From Dastarcus helophoroides (Eukaryota; Arthropoda; Insecta; Coleoptera; Bothrideridae): a stretch of 64,000 nucleotides of DNA. The position numbers and the translations under genes are program-made. The notes beneath the pieces are model-generated. The model made no database searches, had not been told where the DNA came from, and worked only from the letters and a program-made list of their open reading frames with translations. Positions 1 through 12,009 of the stretch are shown here, piece by piece. Position 1 is the first letter of the stretch; every line of letters starts with the position of its first letter. The stretch is taken from positions 620,001 to 684,000 of the forward strand of contig CM053329.1 of the NCBI GenBank assembly GCA_028583605.1, given 5' to 3'.

Positions 1-183
1 CGTTCCACTTAACACCAATTAGATAAGTCGTGGTTTGAATACACGCGGATAATTTTAGCCAATGCTCCCCGAACGTTGTGCATGTTCCACAACAGCTGAT
101 TGGACAGTTTGTTGTGGCATCGCGTGGCTGTAGAATGGTGGTGAATTGTGTCGAGTTTAGGACTCGTGACTTAATTGGAAGAT
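1..183 (+). other. 5' flank / probable 5' UTR of KChIP exon
   Basis: This stretch precedes the first visible coding exon and is richer in G+C than the intron that follows. It has no TATA box that I can see. The reading frame of the exon is closed upstream by a TAA at 172-174, so translation cannot enter from further left in the same unspliced transcript. A TTTAG at 156-160 could be a weak 3' splice site, in which case 161-183 would be the 5' UTR part of an internal exon. Otherwise the whole stretch is leader or promoter. The sequence alone does not decide. Confidence 0.4.
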
Positions 184-339
184 ATGGCGACACCGTCTGA
201 CAGTCCAATTGAAGAAGTTGTTTTTGAGATCGAACCGTCCAGGGTTCCTAAACCGGTGCCTGTGGCCTTAGAAGACCTTTGTAGGTTAACCAAATTCACC
301 AGACAAGAAATACGAATAATGTACAGGGGCTTTAAAACG
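184..339 (+). CDS. KChIP: Kv channel-interacting protein (KChIP), N-terminal coding exon
   Basis: This exon encodes the N-terminus of a calcium-binding neuronal calcium sensor protein that, in known KChIPs, binds the cytoplasmic N-terminus of Kv4 (Shal) channels and tunes their surface expression and gating. The ATG at 184 is chosen because the frame is closed by TAA at 172-174; it has G at -3 and G at +4. The 52 codons start MATPSDSPIEEVVFE and end with the family hallmark LEDLCRLTKFTRQEI followed by MYRGFKT. This segment sits just before the first, degenerate EF hand. The exon stops after the ACG codon at 337-339 in phase 0, and GT follows at 340. The donor GTTCGT is weak (T at +3). No complete EF hand lies in this exon. 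Assignment to the KChIP family is confident; the isoform and the existence of upstream exons are unknown. Confidence 0.9.
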
Positions 340-518
340 GTTCGTACTCGTTTTCTTATGGTTATTTAAATATATTTGTTCATGTTATCAAATGGTGTTT
401 AAATATCCTTATATTTTTTAAATGTGTTTATATCGTTTACATCTTTAAGAAGTCTGAAAAATCTGAAAGCTTGTATAGTTTTTATGTTTAAATCTAAGAA
501 TCTTTAAATTAAACATGA

Positions 519-749
519 GTTTTGGTGGAACACGACTTGTCCTTGGTTATCTTCGAAAATTGATATACAAATCTTGTCCCCTCAAACCAAGAAAGATTAA
601 AAAATACAACAGGTGCTCTAACGCGTTTCGATAGCCAAGCTATCATGTTCAGAGAGGTGTCTCTCTGAAAACCAAAACGCGTTAGAGAAACTTTTGTTGT
701 ATTTTTTAATCTCTGCTGCTTTCAGGGGTCAAGATTTGTATATCAATTT
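519..749. mobile_element. PLE family A, inverted head-to-head dimer (copy 1)
   Basis: Two arms of the same sequence face each other. The left arm (about 560-657) reads ATACAAATCTTGTCCCCT then a run of AAATACAAC and ACGCGTTTCG; the right arm (658-745) is its inverse with the stem II segment deleted. The left arm on the minus strand carries CTGAACA, a GATAGC/GCTATC hairpin and GAAACGCG, which is a hammerhead-type core with one core base changed (G8 to C). TTAAACATGA occurs at 509-518 and again at 750-759, a candidate 10-bp target-site duplication. There is no coding sequence. Confidence 0.65.
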
Positions 750-788
750 TTAAACATGAAGACCATTTACAGACAAAAAGAAAATCTC

Positions 789-1160
789 TATACAGGATGG
801 ACCATAAGTAATGGTTCATAGAGTACAAAAATAATGTAATTTGAAAGTTGACATTAACCAAGATACAGAATGTCAAGTTAAAAAAAATGATTTTTTTGCA
901 TTACTGATGAACACATTTCAATATAGACAAGAAATTTGGCATAGGGGGTTTTCTACCCCGTATTATTCTAAAACAGCATAACTTTTGTTTGGCTCGATGT
1001 ACACTTATTTTAAATAGATACTTTTATTTATCTACATTTTTACGTAAAAAAAGGTATACCTTCTGAATGTTGATACAAGCAAGCGTTTTCAATATATTTG
1101 CCTTCAAATTTTGCCGTACGTTTATTTTAAGTTATGTCATTTGCGGCTGGTGACTTTTTG
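789..1160 (+). repeat. single arm of the TATACAGGGTGGACC repeat family
   Basis: The stretch begins TATACAGGATGGACCATAAG and runs through the same order of blocks as the arms of the element at 2397-3696 (a GGCATAGGGGGTT block, then ATGTTGATACAAGCAAGCG, then TTTGCCGTACGTTTATTTT). The opposite arm is missing, so this is half of an inverted-repeat element. It has no coding capacity. Confidence 0.65.
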
Positions 1161-1679
1161 ACAAGGAGTGCGCAGATGCAAAAATATTAATAGTTAAGAG
1201 TCTAGGTGACTCCAGTGCCATAGCAAGATATTAAATTAAAAAAAAAAAAAACAAAAGTGATACAAAAGGGGTGATATTTAATAGTATTTTTACGAATTAA
1301 ATTTAATTAACATCTTATAACCTCCAAAATATTTTTAGTTTGTTATCATTTCTAAATTATTTTCATCGAGTACAAAAAAAAAACATTATCGACATTTCTG
1401 AGCCCCTTTAAAGTATCCTGTGCGGTTGTCCTCGTTACGGTTCTAGGTTATTTAATTAAAATTGTTTGCTTTCATAGGAATAAAATTATATCACTTTTTC
1501 ATGAAAACTGCATTTGAAGATAAAATGTATTTTATTACAAAGTTCTAATTAAACTCTAGAAAAATAGAAAAAAAAATATTTTTTTAAACAAAATCCGCTC
1601 TACGATCTTTTAAAGAAATAAAGTGTTCATTACTTTCTCAGCAAAATTGTTTAAATTCAAATCTACAAATTAATAATTA
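1161..1679. other. no feature recognised
   Basis: AT-rich intronic sequence with homopolymer runs (A13 near 1236) and stop codons in every frame. I see no repeat partner for it in the window. Confidence 0.5.
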
Positions 1680-1965
1680 GACTCTAGACGGAGTACTGCT
1701 ATGTCTTTGTGAATAGCGGTACTATTGACAGTTAGGCCTGTAAGCGGCACAATTAGCAATCGCAATCAGATCAGTCGGAACCTATGCATTTAGCATCATA
1801 AACCGTAAATACACACTTCAAATTCTGACTCGTACTCGCCACTTGGCAACATCGCACGAGCGGAGCGGCGTACCGAGAGCTAGCTTTAACGTGGTGTTCT
1901 GTAGTCTACTTCTCCATATCCTGTGGAGGTCGTTAATAGGCATCGCACTGCAGCCAAGCTAGGTG
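1680..1965 (+). other. GC-richer unique stretch, possible alternative promoter or leader
   Basis: This stretch stands out from the AT-rich surroundings by its base composition and several CpGs (for example GCACGAGCGGAGCGGCGTACC around 1853). It has no repeat partner in the window and no open frame worth calling. It might be an alternative KChIP promoter or 5' exon, or the leader of an unrecognised transposon. Nothing beyond composition and position supports a function. Confidence 0.25.
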
Positions 1966-2396
1966 CATAATTCTGCGTGTACCAACTTATTTAAATTTCC
2001 ATTGAACAAATTAAAAACAAATGTCAAATGTAACGTGGAATTTTACACAGGGTTAGTTCTCGATAACCCACGCAAATACCGCCAGTCAACGATTAGAAAA
2101 AAGCATTTTATAATAAAACGGGGGGTTAATTTGATCACTGAAAAATCAAGTTTTAGTTAATATATTGTGTAAGATATCATTCGAAAGAGCTTCCTCTAAC
2201 GATCATAAAATATTTTTTTAGTCCAGTGGTTTCAAAGATACAGCTCAAAATGTGTAAGAAATAACTCTTCCTCCTGAATCCGTAGGTTGCTAAAGATAAC
2301 ATTTAGATTTTAATAGGGTTAGTAGATATTGTATAATAGATCATCAAAAAACTGCAGGTTTTTTCGATATCGTAACAGTTGTTGAGAAATTAATAA

Positions 2397-3696
2397 TATA
2401 CAGGGTGGACCATAAGTAATGGTACACAGAGCAATGGTGGATTTTTTGAATAAAAATAATGTGATTTAGCTACATTTACCTTATACCAAAAGTTGATAAT
2501 AACAGAGATCCAGGGGGTCAAAGCTGAAAAAAAAATTACGATTTTTTTGTATAATTATTGAATAAATTGTAATATAGGCACGAAATTTGGCACAAGGGGG
2601 TTCTTAAGTCGACAAACTCTAATTTGCTAACATATTACCAATAACTGATAGGGGGCGCTACCTGCGCTATCCTACATAATTCTAAATCATCATAATCTTT
2701 TGTGCACCCACGTATATTAACTTTGAATGAGTTATTTTATTTCCTCATATTTTTTACGTATAAAAGGTGTACTTTCTCAAAGTTGATACGAGCAACCGTT
2801 TCCAAAATATTTGCCTTTAAAGCTTGACGTGCCTTGGTTTTAAATTACTAAGATATTAAATTGTCGAAGTAGGCTTAAAAAAAAGTAATCCTAAGACAGC
2901 TTTAAGACTAATTTATGTAAAATATTACTTTGCTGATAATATTAATACCTAAATTTTGAAAATCTCAATAAATAAAATCCAAAAAATTAAGACGTAATTT
3001 ATTTTCTAACATAGAGATGTGAGATATGATCTCTGAGTCCGCACAAGAAAATTATAATAGTTGGGGTGGTCAAAGCAGATATTTGGAAATAAATTTCAAT
3101 AAAAGACAGCCAGATTTTTGTTTACAATTCCTTTACATTTTGATATTTTATTTAAATTTGCTTTAGAAATTTAAAAAATATGTGTAATAATAATGTCAGT
3201 AGAGTAATATTTAATATTTACTATTTTAGAGCCAGTTTTATTACTTTTATTTTGAAACTTACCGCGAAAAATTCACATTTACATAACTTAAAATAAATGT
3301 ACGGCAAATTTTGAAGGCAAACGGTTGCTTGTATCAACATTTAGAAAGTTAATAAAAATATCTATTTAAAATAAGTATACATGAGGGCACAAAAAAGTTA
3401 TGATGCTTTAGAATAATACAAGGTAGCGCAGGTGGCGCCCCTTATGAGTTACTGACAATCTGTTAGTAAATTAGAATTTCTTTACCAAAGAAACCCCCCT
3501 ATGCCAAATTTTATGTCTATAGTAAAATGTGTTCATGAGTTATGCGAAAAAATCACATTTTTTTTTTAAATTTGACACCCTGTATCTCTGTTAATAACAA
3601 ATTTTGGTATAAAGTAAATGTAGCTAAATCACGTTATTTTTATACGAAAAGTATACCCTTGCTCTAGGTACCATTACTTATGGTCCACCATGTATA
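2397..3696. mobile_element. long-inverted-repeat element with TATACAGGGTG tips
   Basis: The left arm (2397-about 2850) begins TATACAGGGTGGACCATAAG and the right arm (about 3270-3696) ends with the inverse, CTTATGGTCCACCATGTATA. The arms are each about 430 bp, roughly 80 percent alike by eye, and share a GGGGCGC-type block and a GATACGAGCAACCG-type block. The middle, about 420 bp, is AT-rich without an open frame. It behaves like a non-autonomous inverted-repeat DNA element. I cannot assign a superfamily and no clean target-site duplication is visible. Confidence 0.7.
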
Positions 3697-3795
3697 CAAA
3701 AATAGGTGCTTGGAATCCAAGTGTTTGACCCTATTAATTTTTTTTCAAGTGAAAAAAAACTTGATTTAGTCGACGGGGAGAATTCAGATCAAATT

Positions 3796-4059
3796 TGAAG
3801 GGTGCAGGCACAGAAGGTGATAAGTCAATTTTTCCCAAAAATGATTTATCTGCGTCACATGCTAGCCAACGGTGTAAGGTTTAATTTGGTTTAAAATCAC
3901 ACGCTAAAAATCAACCAAGTTAGGAGTTATAATACATGTTCGTTTTCCTTTAATAAAGAAATGATAGAAAATGTCTTAATCTTAATGTCTTAATCTTAAA
4001 ACCCATTTTTCTGAAAACTATTTATTTTCACTTATCGCCTTCTTTGCCTGTACCCTTCA
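3796..4059. mobile_element. miniature inverted-repeat element, 264 bp
   Basis: The ends read TGAAGGGTGCAGGCACAGAA at the left and the near inverse, TTCTTTGCCTGTACCCTTCA, at the right. The match continues inward through GGTGATAAGT / ACTTATCGCC, giving imperfect terminal repeats of about 30 bp. The interior is AT-rich and non-coding. Superfamily is unknown. Confidence 0.6.
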
Positions 4060-5580
4060 TTATTTCATTTAAGTGAATACTTTTGGAGATAGTACGGGAT
4101 TATTAAATTGCACACATCGCAGTGATTGCGTTTGGAATCGAACATTTTAGCGCGATCCGGGACGATTCTTTGCGAATTGTGAATTAATTTTTTTTAGCTG
4201 AGACATTAACACACTCACCACTTCCATATGTATTGCGATTGATTTTAGAAGAAAGTGTGTATTTGAAAATGGACAATTTTTTATTTTTCAATTGAAACAC
4301 AGGAAAATTTTGGTAAAATTTCTAATTCATACATAAGTTAAAAACATTTAATTTGGTCTATTGACTGTTTTCTGTAGTAAATGGTGCGAAACACTCATTG
4401 TGCTAGCCCAATTGTCTTTAAAGTGAAAAATGGCAGTAATAATTAAGTTTAAATATAGAATTGAAAACATTAAAATTAAATTTTGAAGAATTTAATTTTT
4501 GAATAATTGTGAATTATGCTTCTGTTTCAAATAAATTGGTGATAGCTAGTAGAGTATGGCAGTGGTTATAAATAAAGTAAATTAAAATAATATATCGAAT
4601 TTTGGACATATTTTCCAAAATAAACCTAAACAATTATAGATTTTAAAAAGCCCAATGTTTAATTATTAGATCAAAATCAATCGGTGGCGAGTTTGCTTCG
4701 TCACATAATTTTCGGCGCCAACTAAAGCCGGTAATCTGTTTTTACTACGCTTGTAGCATTAAGCTCACTGATTTTGTGTACTGTCATTATTATTATGAAC
4801 GACATTTCTAAAACCGTTCCGGTATTTTTTTTCCAGTATATAAGGTTTGGCTACTATCGAAAACATCAATTCTCATCAACCGTAATATGTTAGGCATTTT
4901 GAAAGACGTTTTAATTTCAAAAAAAAATTGGAGAAAAGCAAAATTGTGAAAGGACTAAAATTGTAAAATATGTCCAAATTTCGAAATATTGGAAATAAGA
5001 AAAAGTGGAAAATTTGATCGCAATATTCAAAATATAAGGCGAAATATTAGAGAAGGTGAAATTTTCATTAAACATTTTTAAAAAAATAATTGAAAATTAT
5101 TAATAAATTTGAATTTAAAAAAGTCGGATTTGCAAAATAGTCGAAATTTCGAGTCAAAATTAAGAAAAAATATATACATTTTTCGAAATTTGCAAAAAAT
5201 AAGATCAAAAATTTTCAAAAAATTAAAGTTTTCTAAAAAATTTAAAACTTTTAGATAAAGTAAATATATTCAAAAAGAATTTTAATTTTGAAAAAAGTTA
5301 AAATGATGGAACAAAAAATTTTCATGAAGATAAAAATGATCAAAAAAACAAAAAATCGAAATAAATATACAGTGTGTCTCACCGGGAATAGCCTCTATCG
5401 AAATCTGGCAAAAAAAATTAAAATTTTGGCAACTTAGCAAAGCCAGCGAGGCCAGCGCAACTAAAATATTCGCAAAGTTTTAGTACTTCCAGTTATACCG
5501 CAAGTTGACATCAACTTCGTTATTTTAAATGAGAGTTCACTTAATCTTTTTTATAAAAACGGTAAAATTTGGTACCATTT
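4060..5580. other. no gene; cryptically simple AT-rich sequence
   Basis: About 4890-5370 is a run of short A-rich words of the type GAAAAA..TTTCGAAA without a fixed period. A variant of the tip motif (ATACAGTGTG) occurs near 5370. I see nothing else. Confidence 0.45.
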
Positions 5581-7004
5581 TATACAGGGTGTCCACCTAA
5601 TGCGGAATAGTAGGATATCTCAGTAGCTCTACAAAATTAAAATATGGCGGAGTGTGCAGGGTGTTCAATTTTCCCTCTACAGCCACTTACTTCATGTTTT
5701 TAAATTACAACCTTTTTTTTATTTGAATTTTTGATTCCTTATGGAAAATAAAATGTCTTCAGATTATTTCGCAATAGGATTCAAAAATGCATAGAAGAAA
5801 GTCAAAGACATTTTGAACATCTTTTATAATGCTGCTTTTTTTACAATTTGTGAGGGCCGTTATAGGCCCTATCACCTAGATTCAAAATCCTTTGTAATTT
5901 TTACAAGTTTATTGGAGTCTCACTCAGCATGCTGCTTTAAATTTATTTTTCATTTGTGATGCATATAACTTTTATAATATTATACTTAAAAATTTATATC
6001 GAAAATTACAAATACTTATCACAAGAAGCTAGAGTGTTTGTGTATTAGGTATTTAAATGTAATAGTAGGTATACACACATGCACACATGCAAGCATCATT
6101 AACTTTAATTTCTTATTTGCTTCAACGTTGTATCACTTCTTCATTGAAGCAATTTTTTGATAAAATATTTATGTTATTATGTTCGATAAGATTATTATCT
6201 TCAGTTATTTATCTATTATCTGGGAGGACATTGTTCCCTGTCTTTGCATATTAATAAGCAATACATTTTATGGAAAATAGCGTTCTTCTGAGAATAGTAT
6301 ACTTCATACTTTTTTTATTCTGATACTTTTGTTTAAAGTTAATTAAAATAGATTTTATAAAAATGATTAACCAAGAGTTTTTATTTGATATTTGGCAAGT
6401 AAGAGAAGAAACAATTTAATAGAATTTTTGGTCAACGCCTGCTTGTCCAAATTTTTGTTGCAGTTGATGAATTTTATCGTCTGATTAAAAGAAGTAACAA
6501 TATCTCGATAACCAATAATTTTTGGCATAGGGAGCATTTAATAAAAGTTCTAGATAATTAAAAGGCCGATTTAATCACTATTTAAAATAAGCGAGTTTTG
6601 GCCATTCGAAATTCTCTAAGAGCGAATTAATTTTTTAATCTAATTGAGTAGCTATTTGTTGATAATTTCTAAAACAAATTATTTCTCCATGATGTGTACT
6701 GTAGGCCTAATGGACATTTTTACATTACGCGGTAAATTGTCTTTTTTTGCACAAACACCTGAATTACTCGAACAATGTTGGATATTCTAAAACTTTTTTT
6801 ATAGCTACCCCCATAAGGAATAAGAAAATCAAATAAAAAATACAGGTTGTAATTTAAAAAATTAAATTTGATGCCTGTACATGGAAAAATAAACACCTTG
6901 TATACTCCGCCATATTTTAGTCTTGTAGAGCTTTGGAGAAGACGAAGAACTTCAATTAATACTGAGATATCTTACTATTCCGCACTAGATTGACACCCTG
7001 TATA
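5581..7004. mobile_element. inverted-repeat element with TATACAGGGTGTCCACC ends
   Basis: The left end reads TATACAGGGTGTCCACCTAA then GCGGAATAGTAGGATATCTC; the right end is the inverse, with GAGATATCTTACTATTCCGC at 6964 and CACCCTGTATA at 6994-7004. Terminal repeats extend for about 120 bp with small gaps and include a shared ATATGGCGGAGT block. The 1.1-kb interior is AT-rich with no recognisable transposase. It is a second subfamily of the TATACAGGGTG-tipped elements in this window. Confidence 0.7.
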
Positions 7005-7188
7005 ATAGTCTGTAGCAGCGACAGAAATTAAAATAAATAAATAAATAAAGTGCGATCGATATATTAAAGAGACCAAATTTGAAGAAAACGGTATTGAAAA
7101 AAAAATTTTTGACGTCTCCTCATCGCTTTAATCTTGAAGATAGAACAAAAATTAGGATAACAATGCATGCCTTTTCAATATATCACAT

Positions 7189-7518
7189 TGCAACAGAATG
7201 TAATTATAAAAATTTAGCTAGAAATTTTCTAGAAAATTTGATAAGGGGAAGCGGCCACGATAATGAATCAAACGGCAGATAAGCGTTACAGAAATTTCGG
7301 CAAACGATAAGTCTTATCTGCTTGTTCCTTCTAGAACCCGAAGCGGTTCCTATATAAGGAGGTCGCTTTTCCCTCAGGTAGTTAGTTAGAAGTCCATGAA
7401 TAAGTTAGTGAATTAAACAGTGTTAGTGAATTACAATTGTAGTGTTCCGAGTTCAGTTTTGAAATCAAGTGGTTACAATTTACCAAGTGTTAATCATTCG
7501 AACCGATAACTCGCAACA
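7189..7518 (+). repeat. LTR of an LTR retrotransposon (copy 1)
   Basis: The sequence begins TGCAACAGAATG and ends CGCAACA, a TG...CA unit of 330 bp. It matches the solo LTR at 36213-36588 throughout: GATAAGGGGAAGCGG, GGCAGATAAGCGTT, a TATATAAGG box at 7351, AGTTAGTTAGA, and CGAACCGATAA near the end. The left boundary is set by alignment with the other copy. The TATA box and downstream leader give plus-strand orientation. Confidence 0.7.
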
Positions 7519-8069
7519 ATATTTTGGCGAAATTCAGAGAAAATGGCAATTTTTGATTGGGTAACACCTGTTACGCTACCTAATGGTCATATTAGAAACT
7601 TAAATATATTTTCCAGTGATTTTTTAGGGCCACTTTCCTTCATGTAATTTTTCCCCAAAGCTGTGCGATGCTTCGTTCTTGAGATATCCCCGACATTCAT
7701 TCTTATTGGGATACCCCGTACGAGAAATAATTAATTTGTTATTTTACGATATAATGATTTCTCAGCAATCACTGCTATAATTAAATATTTATAATTTCAG
7801 CACTTCATAAACATTATGGAGCCTTGGTGCGTCATTAAGAAACAACTAAATTATTTAACTCATTTAATAGAGACGCCAGTTCCCTGGGTGTTTATTAATA
7901 GAAAGTTCATCCCCGAGGAGTGTTGTTATTCCTAACAAAATTGCCAACAGCTACCTCTCTTGAGTGGTTTGTGTCTGGTCGTTCTAAAACACCCTCGGTT
8001 ATAATTAAAGCCGACAAAACTACAGGAACCCTTAGAATAGAGGTGAGAAAGGAAGTCATTATGCTCTGA
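7519..8069 (+). pseudogene. possible remnant of the element downstream of the LTR
   Basis: Directly after the LTR, TTGGCGAAATTC at 7524 is where a primer-binding site starting TGG would be expected. A 34-codon frame opens with ATG at 7542 (MAIFDWVTPVTLPNGHIRN then decays). A second piece opens with ATG at 7816 (MEPWCVIKKQ) for 39 codons to a TAA at 7933. An overlapping frame then runs from 7932 to a TGA at 8067 and contains LPTATSLEWFVSGRSKTPSV. The composition of these pieces looks protein-like rather than random, but I do not recognise the protein. Linking them to the LTR is inference. Confidence 0.35.
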
Positions 8070-8811
8070 TAATATTTTTTTACTACAATTGGGTCAAAAT
8101 ACTAGACACTCCGCCTAATGATATTAATCTCTAGCTTTAACTAAATTACTTATGAAATTGGGCTATTGTATTTAACTAGTTCCTTTTGTAGGGCGGAAAT
8201 GACTTCTAAGCAGGATTCACGAATACTATTTTCAGCGACTTAATGGATCATGCTATTAGACCTAGTAAATAATTGTTATACTGGAATTATATTTCTAAGA
8301 TTAGGATTGTGTTAAATAATTAACTATTTCCATAATATATTATTAGGTAGTGCAAAATTATTTGAAAGCTATATTACAAAGCTATAATACAATTATAATT
8401 TTTATATGCTTTTTTCCAGCAAAATTTCTTGGTGCATATTTATCTGAAAGATATAGATATAAATTGAGCAACTTCTATTTCAAATTTCACTTAAAATTCG
8501 CTTTTAGGTAATTATTAATTGAATTTTTCATTTAATATACCTGCACCAAATTTCATAAAAAAAACATGATTTAAGACAGCCTAATGTAAATTTAAATCTA
8601 AGCTTTTACCAGCACCAAACGGCTTGAAATTTTTGTATTCCAGAATTAAGTACTGCAGTACTAAGCTAAAGGTTATTTTTCTAGCACCACCTAGTGAAGT
8701 TATCAATGAAATTTGTCTTATAAATAGATTCTTCAACAGATTTAACATTCAAGTAAATTTTTAAGCTTTGGATTTATGAAATTTGCTTAATTATTTCTAA
8801 ATTGATATACA
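8070..8811. other. no feature recognised
   Basis: AT-rich sequence with no usable open frame and no repeat partner that I can see in the window. Confidence 0.5.
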
Positions 8812-9813
8812 TATACAGGGTGATCCTAACTTTGTTATTATTAAATATACAAAATTGGTTAAATTACCAAACTAATACGGTTTTTGTGACTGATTAAGAC
8901 GAAATCATGGGAAAAAAACAATTTAACTTCTCGTAGTTAAATTTTTTGACAAAGCTACAACTTTTTAAATTTTACGTTTTTATGAAAGGTAGCAGAGTTT
9001 AAAATAAAAATATTTACAATGAATTTTTTGCTGAGATGAATATCGGTGTTGTGAGGACCCAAATATACATCATAAGAAATACAAAATTAATTAATTAAAT
9101 TTCTATCTATTTAACATTTGTAATCTTTATTTTGTGGAATTCTTTAAAATTCATAGCTGTTAAACTTTAATAACGATTAAAACAACAAAAGATATTAACA
9201 TTTCCACGATGTGTCGATAAATATTTTCTTTGACCGGACCTGGTTTCACTTTTCAGCACCATTAGCGGTTATACCAGCAATTTGCTTAGCCGTTGTTATA
9301 CTAACAAACTCCATGGATCATAGACTTCCACGAATATTTCGTCTAATCTGAATTCTCGTCGTTTGCTGCCTTCAGAAATAAACATCCAGAAAGACCATAT
9401 TTTGCAAAATTAGAAACACAACATAAACTTTATGCGCGAACGCAGTAGAAATATTATATATATATATGTAATGATATCAAAAAACTTAATTTCTGAGAAG
9501 CTGTAGAAATTCACAAATATTTACAATCTAGTCAATTTACACTTATGCACAAGCAGCTTGATCTTCTGAACACACCTTTATTGAATCTATGGACGAGAAT
9601 TCGGATTAGATGTAGCTTGTTGGCATGACCACGGCTAAACAAATTGCTGGTATAACCGCCGATGATACTGAAAAGTAAAACCAGGTCCGGTTATACCAAA
9701 TATATATCGAAACATCGTGGAATTTTATAATATCTGTTGTTGTTTTAATCGTTAATAGTTTAATAGTTATGAATAAATTTGTATCATTAATAATAACAAA
9801 GTTAGGAATGTGG
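8812..9813. mobile_element. PLE family C palindrome bounded by TATACAGGGTGATCC-type arms
   Basis: The outer arms are TATACAGGGTGATCCTAACT with TTTGTTATTATTAA at the left and the inverse, TTAATAATAACAAAGTTAGGA, at 9788-9807. Inside, two copies of a PLE terminal segment face each other, at about 9130-9380 and 9590-9790. The shared blocks include GACCGGACCTGGTTT at the left and AAACCAGGTCCGGTT at the right. The spacer (9360-9480) holds a piece related to the end of the PLE endonuclease region, matching 29380-29425 in inverse. There is no intact coding frame. Confidence 0.6.
9649..9697 (+). ncRNA. decayed hammerhead-like motif, PLE family C
   Basis: A perfect 10-bp stem I is present: GGTATAACCG at 9649-9658 with CGGTTATACC at 9688-9697. 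Between them are CCGATGA (core CUGAUGA with U4 changed to C), a short TAC/GTA hairpin, AAAACC in place of GAAACC, and GTC at 9685-9687 where cleavage is expected. The facing arm near 9260-9300 (minus) has CTAATGG and GTGAAACC, so different core bases are mutated in different copies. The family consensus looks like a type I hammerhead; this copy should be inactive. Confidence 0.5.
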
Positions 9814-12009
9814 CAGATTTAATTTGGATTAAATTAAATCTTTATCGAACCATATAATTTTGAGTTTCTCTGTGTTTTCTTTTAAGCGATTTGAGTGACA
9901 GTAAGGTAAGGTCGTGATGTATGCTGGAACAGGCATTGTATTTTGCGAATTATAGTTGGAGTAACTTCTCTGCAGTTGTTGTGCCGCTACAGAATTTGGC
10001 AGTTTCTCACTTTAAAGGTATGTCCGCAGAGGCACCAGGAAACTACCTACTTCCTCTTTTACCGGATTTATATAACCGTCTTCTGCTGTCTTCATTTGTT
10101 CTCTCAGAAGACTACCAATGTTATAGAAATTTTTGTTAGATTCCTACAATTTTGCATACAATTTTGGAAACTTATAGTTTTCTTTATTTTGGGACTACGC
10201 AAGTTTTGAAAGTGGATCTCCACGGTGGTTTACGAGCCGCGAATCAATGTTACCATCCATTCAATTCTTTTTAATGTTGTAACGCACACTTATGGGAAGC
10301 GATGGAAAACGACGTTCGAAGAGAGATTTGGTTTTCGGTGCTTCCTTTCTCGTACGGTACAGTATATGTCCGTCAACCTTAATGGTTTTACTTCCTTTTC
10401 CCTATTGTTGTTTGGCAATAGTAGAGAAATTTTGAGCATTTCATTGCTTGAGGACAGCCTGTTGTAAAATGGATTTTGTAACACTGGAGTATTGGATTCT
10501 AGTATTAAAAAATACAAATTATAACCCATATGATTGAAGTATAACAGATATTCACATGAACAAACAGCCTTAACACTAACGCGCTAAAGTCTAACTTAAA
10601 ATGCTATTATTATTATTATAAAAGCGATCACCAAACTTACAAAAATAGTTTTTATTTTATCACTGAGAATTAAAGAGAAATGGAGAATTTGAGAGGAATC
10701 TACTTTAAAAGAAACTGTTTTCTCTCATAATTAGCCCAAAATTTATAAAAATGTTCTTTCAAAATGTTTGGAAAAAATTAAAGCATCGATATTAACTTGA
10801 CATTTTAGTAATTTCTATAAATTCGATATATCGAGAAGCTATAAATCAAAAGTATTAAAAAAATCAGAATTTTAAAAAACTGTTCCTAAATTTGTGAAAA
10901 AAAGATCGATATTGCAAGACTAAAATTAAAATTGAGGAATACGAAAATCATAGGAATTTCCAGAAAATGGATAAATATGCAAGTTTTTATAAAATAAGTC
11001 ATAAGAGTTTAATTTTGCGAATAAGGACGAAAATCGGAAAAGAAATCCCCAAAATGTATAAAAAAATCCCTTAAAAGTGGTAATTAGGAGATGAGCGTCA
11101 TGGTGGAAAAATAAGGGACAAAAGTTTGTATGGAAATTGCATCATGTTTGAAGTTGAGTTGAGAGTCATGGTGAAGGTGCAGCAGTTTGCGGATGAGAAA
11201 TTGCATCGGGCACACGGTCGGCAGTACAATAAACATATGCGGACATGCTAGTCGGCACGACAACAAATTCGCGTGTAACTTGTTATACCTCGTTATACAT
11301 GTTGATGTCTGCTGGGATACTTTTCACCAATAAAATCAAATTCATTCATGTAGAAGAGGAACACATTTGGAATTATATTTCTTACAATTTTGCATTTGAA
11401 TGATGGAGAAAATTATGTAAATAAAATAAACAGTCTGTTATTTTACAATTTATTATCATTGTGTTAGCCAAATGTCTACAGATTTAACATATTTTCACCA
11501 TGACGTGATATGATGAAAAATTGGATGTTTACAACAAATATCAAAGATTGCTCACAAAGCATATAGTTAGATATTCAAAATGTAAATACATTTGTTTTTT
11601 GATATATTGTGGATTGATTTATAATCCTTCGCAATTATTGCTGTCCTGAATTCGTATGTCTAAAATTGTACTGAGTGCTATTTTAAGCAAATTCTGATTA
11701 TTTTAAACATAATTTTATGTTGGTTCTAGTTAGAGGAAGCAATAAAGAGAGAATTTTAAGTCGTTGTCTTCAAATTAGCGGTCTTGTATAAATTAATTTC
11801 GGACTAAAGAATAATAAATAATATATACCAAGAGTTTCTTGGAATATAAAAGTATAATTTTTTTTTCTCTAGTAACTTGCATCAAAAAATACGAAGATGT
11901 ATTGAAAAATTCTTAGTGTGCTATAAACATATTCTCATCTTAATTTAAGTATATTTATTACCCCGAACCTGAAACGTCTCTAGACCTAAAAAAAGTTTTA
12001 CATTGCTCT
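9814..12009. other. no gene recognised; short anonymous frames
   Basis: Frames of 60-90 codons at 9921-10139, 9943-10209, 10225-10467 and 11084-11266 overlap each other on both strands and match nothing I know. 10680-11080 is cryptically simple (short A-rich words). I treat all of it as intronic sequence. Confidence 0.5.

Noticed and set aside
175..183. Start codon TTG at 175 giving three extra residues (LED) before MATP
   Set aside because: A eukaryotic mRNA would start at the ATG at 184, which has purine context; TTG starts are not expected here.
9921..10467. Overlapping frames of 72-88 codons as a membrane protein gene
   Set aside because: The hydrophobic runs come from T-rich DNA, the frames overlap on both strands, and there are no splice sites or known motifs to support a gene.
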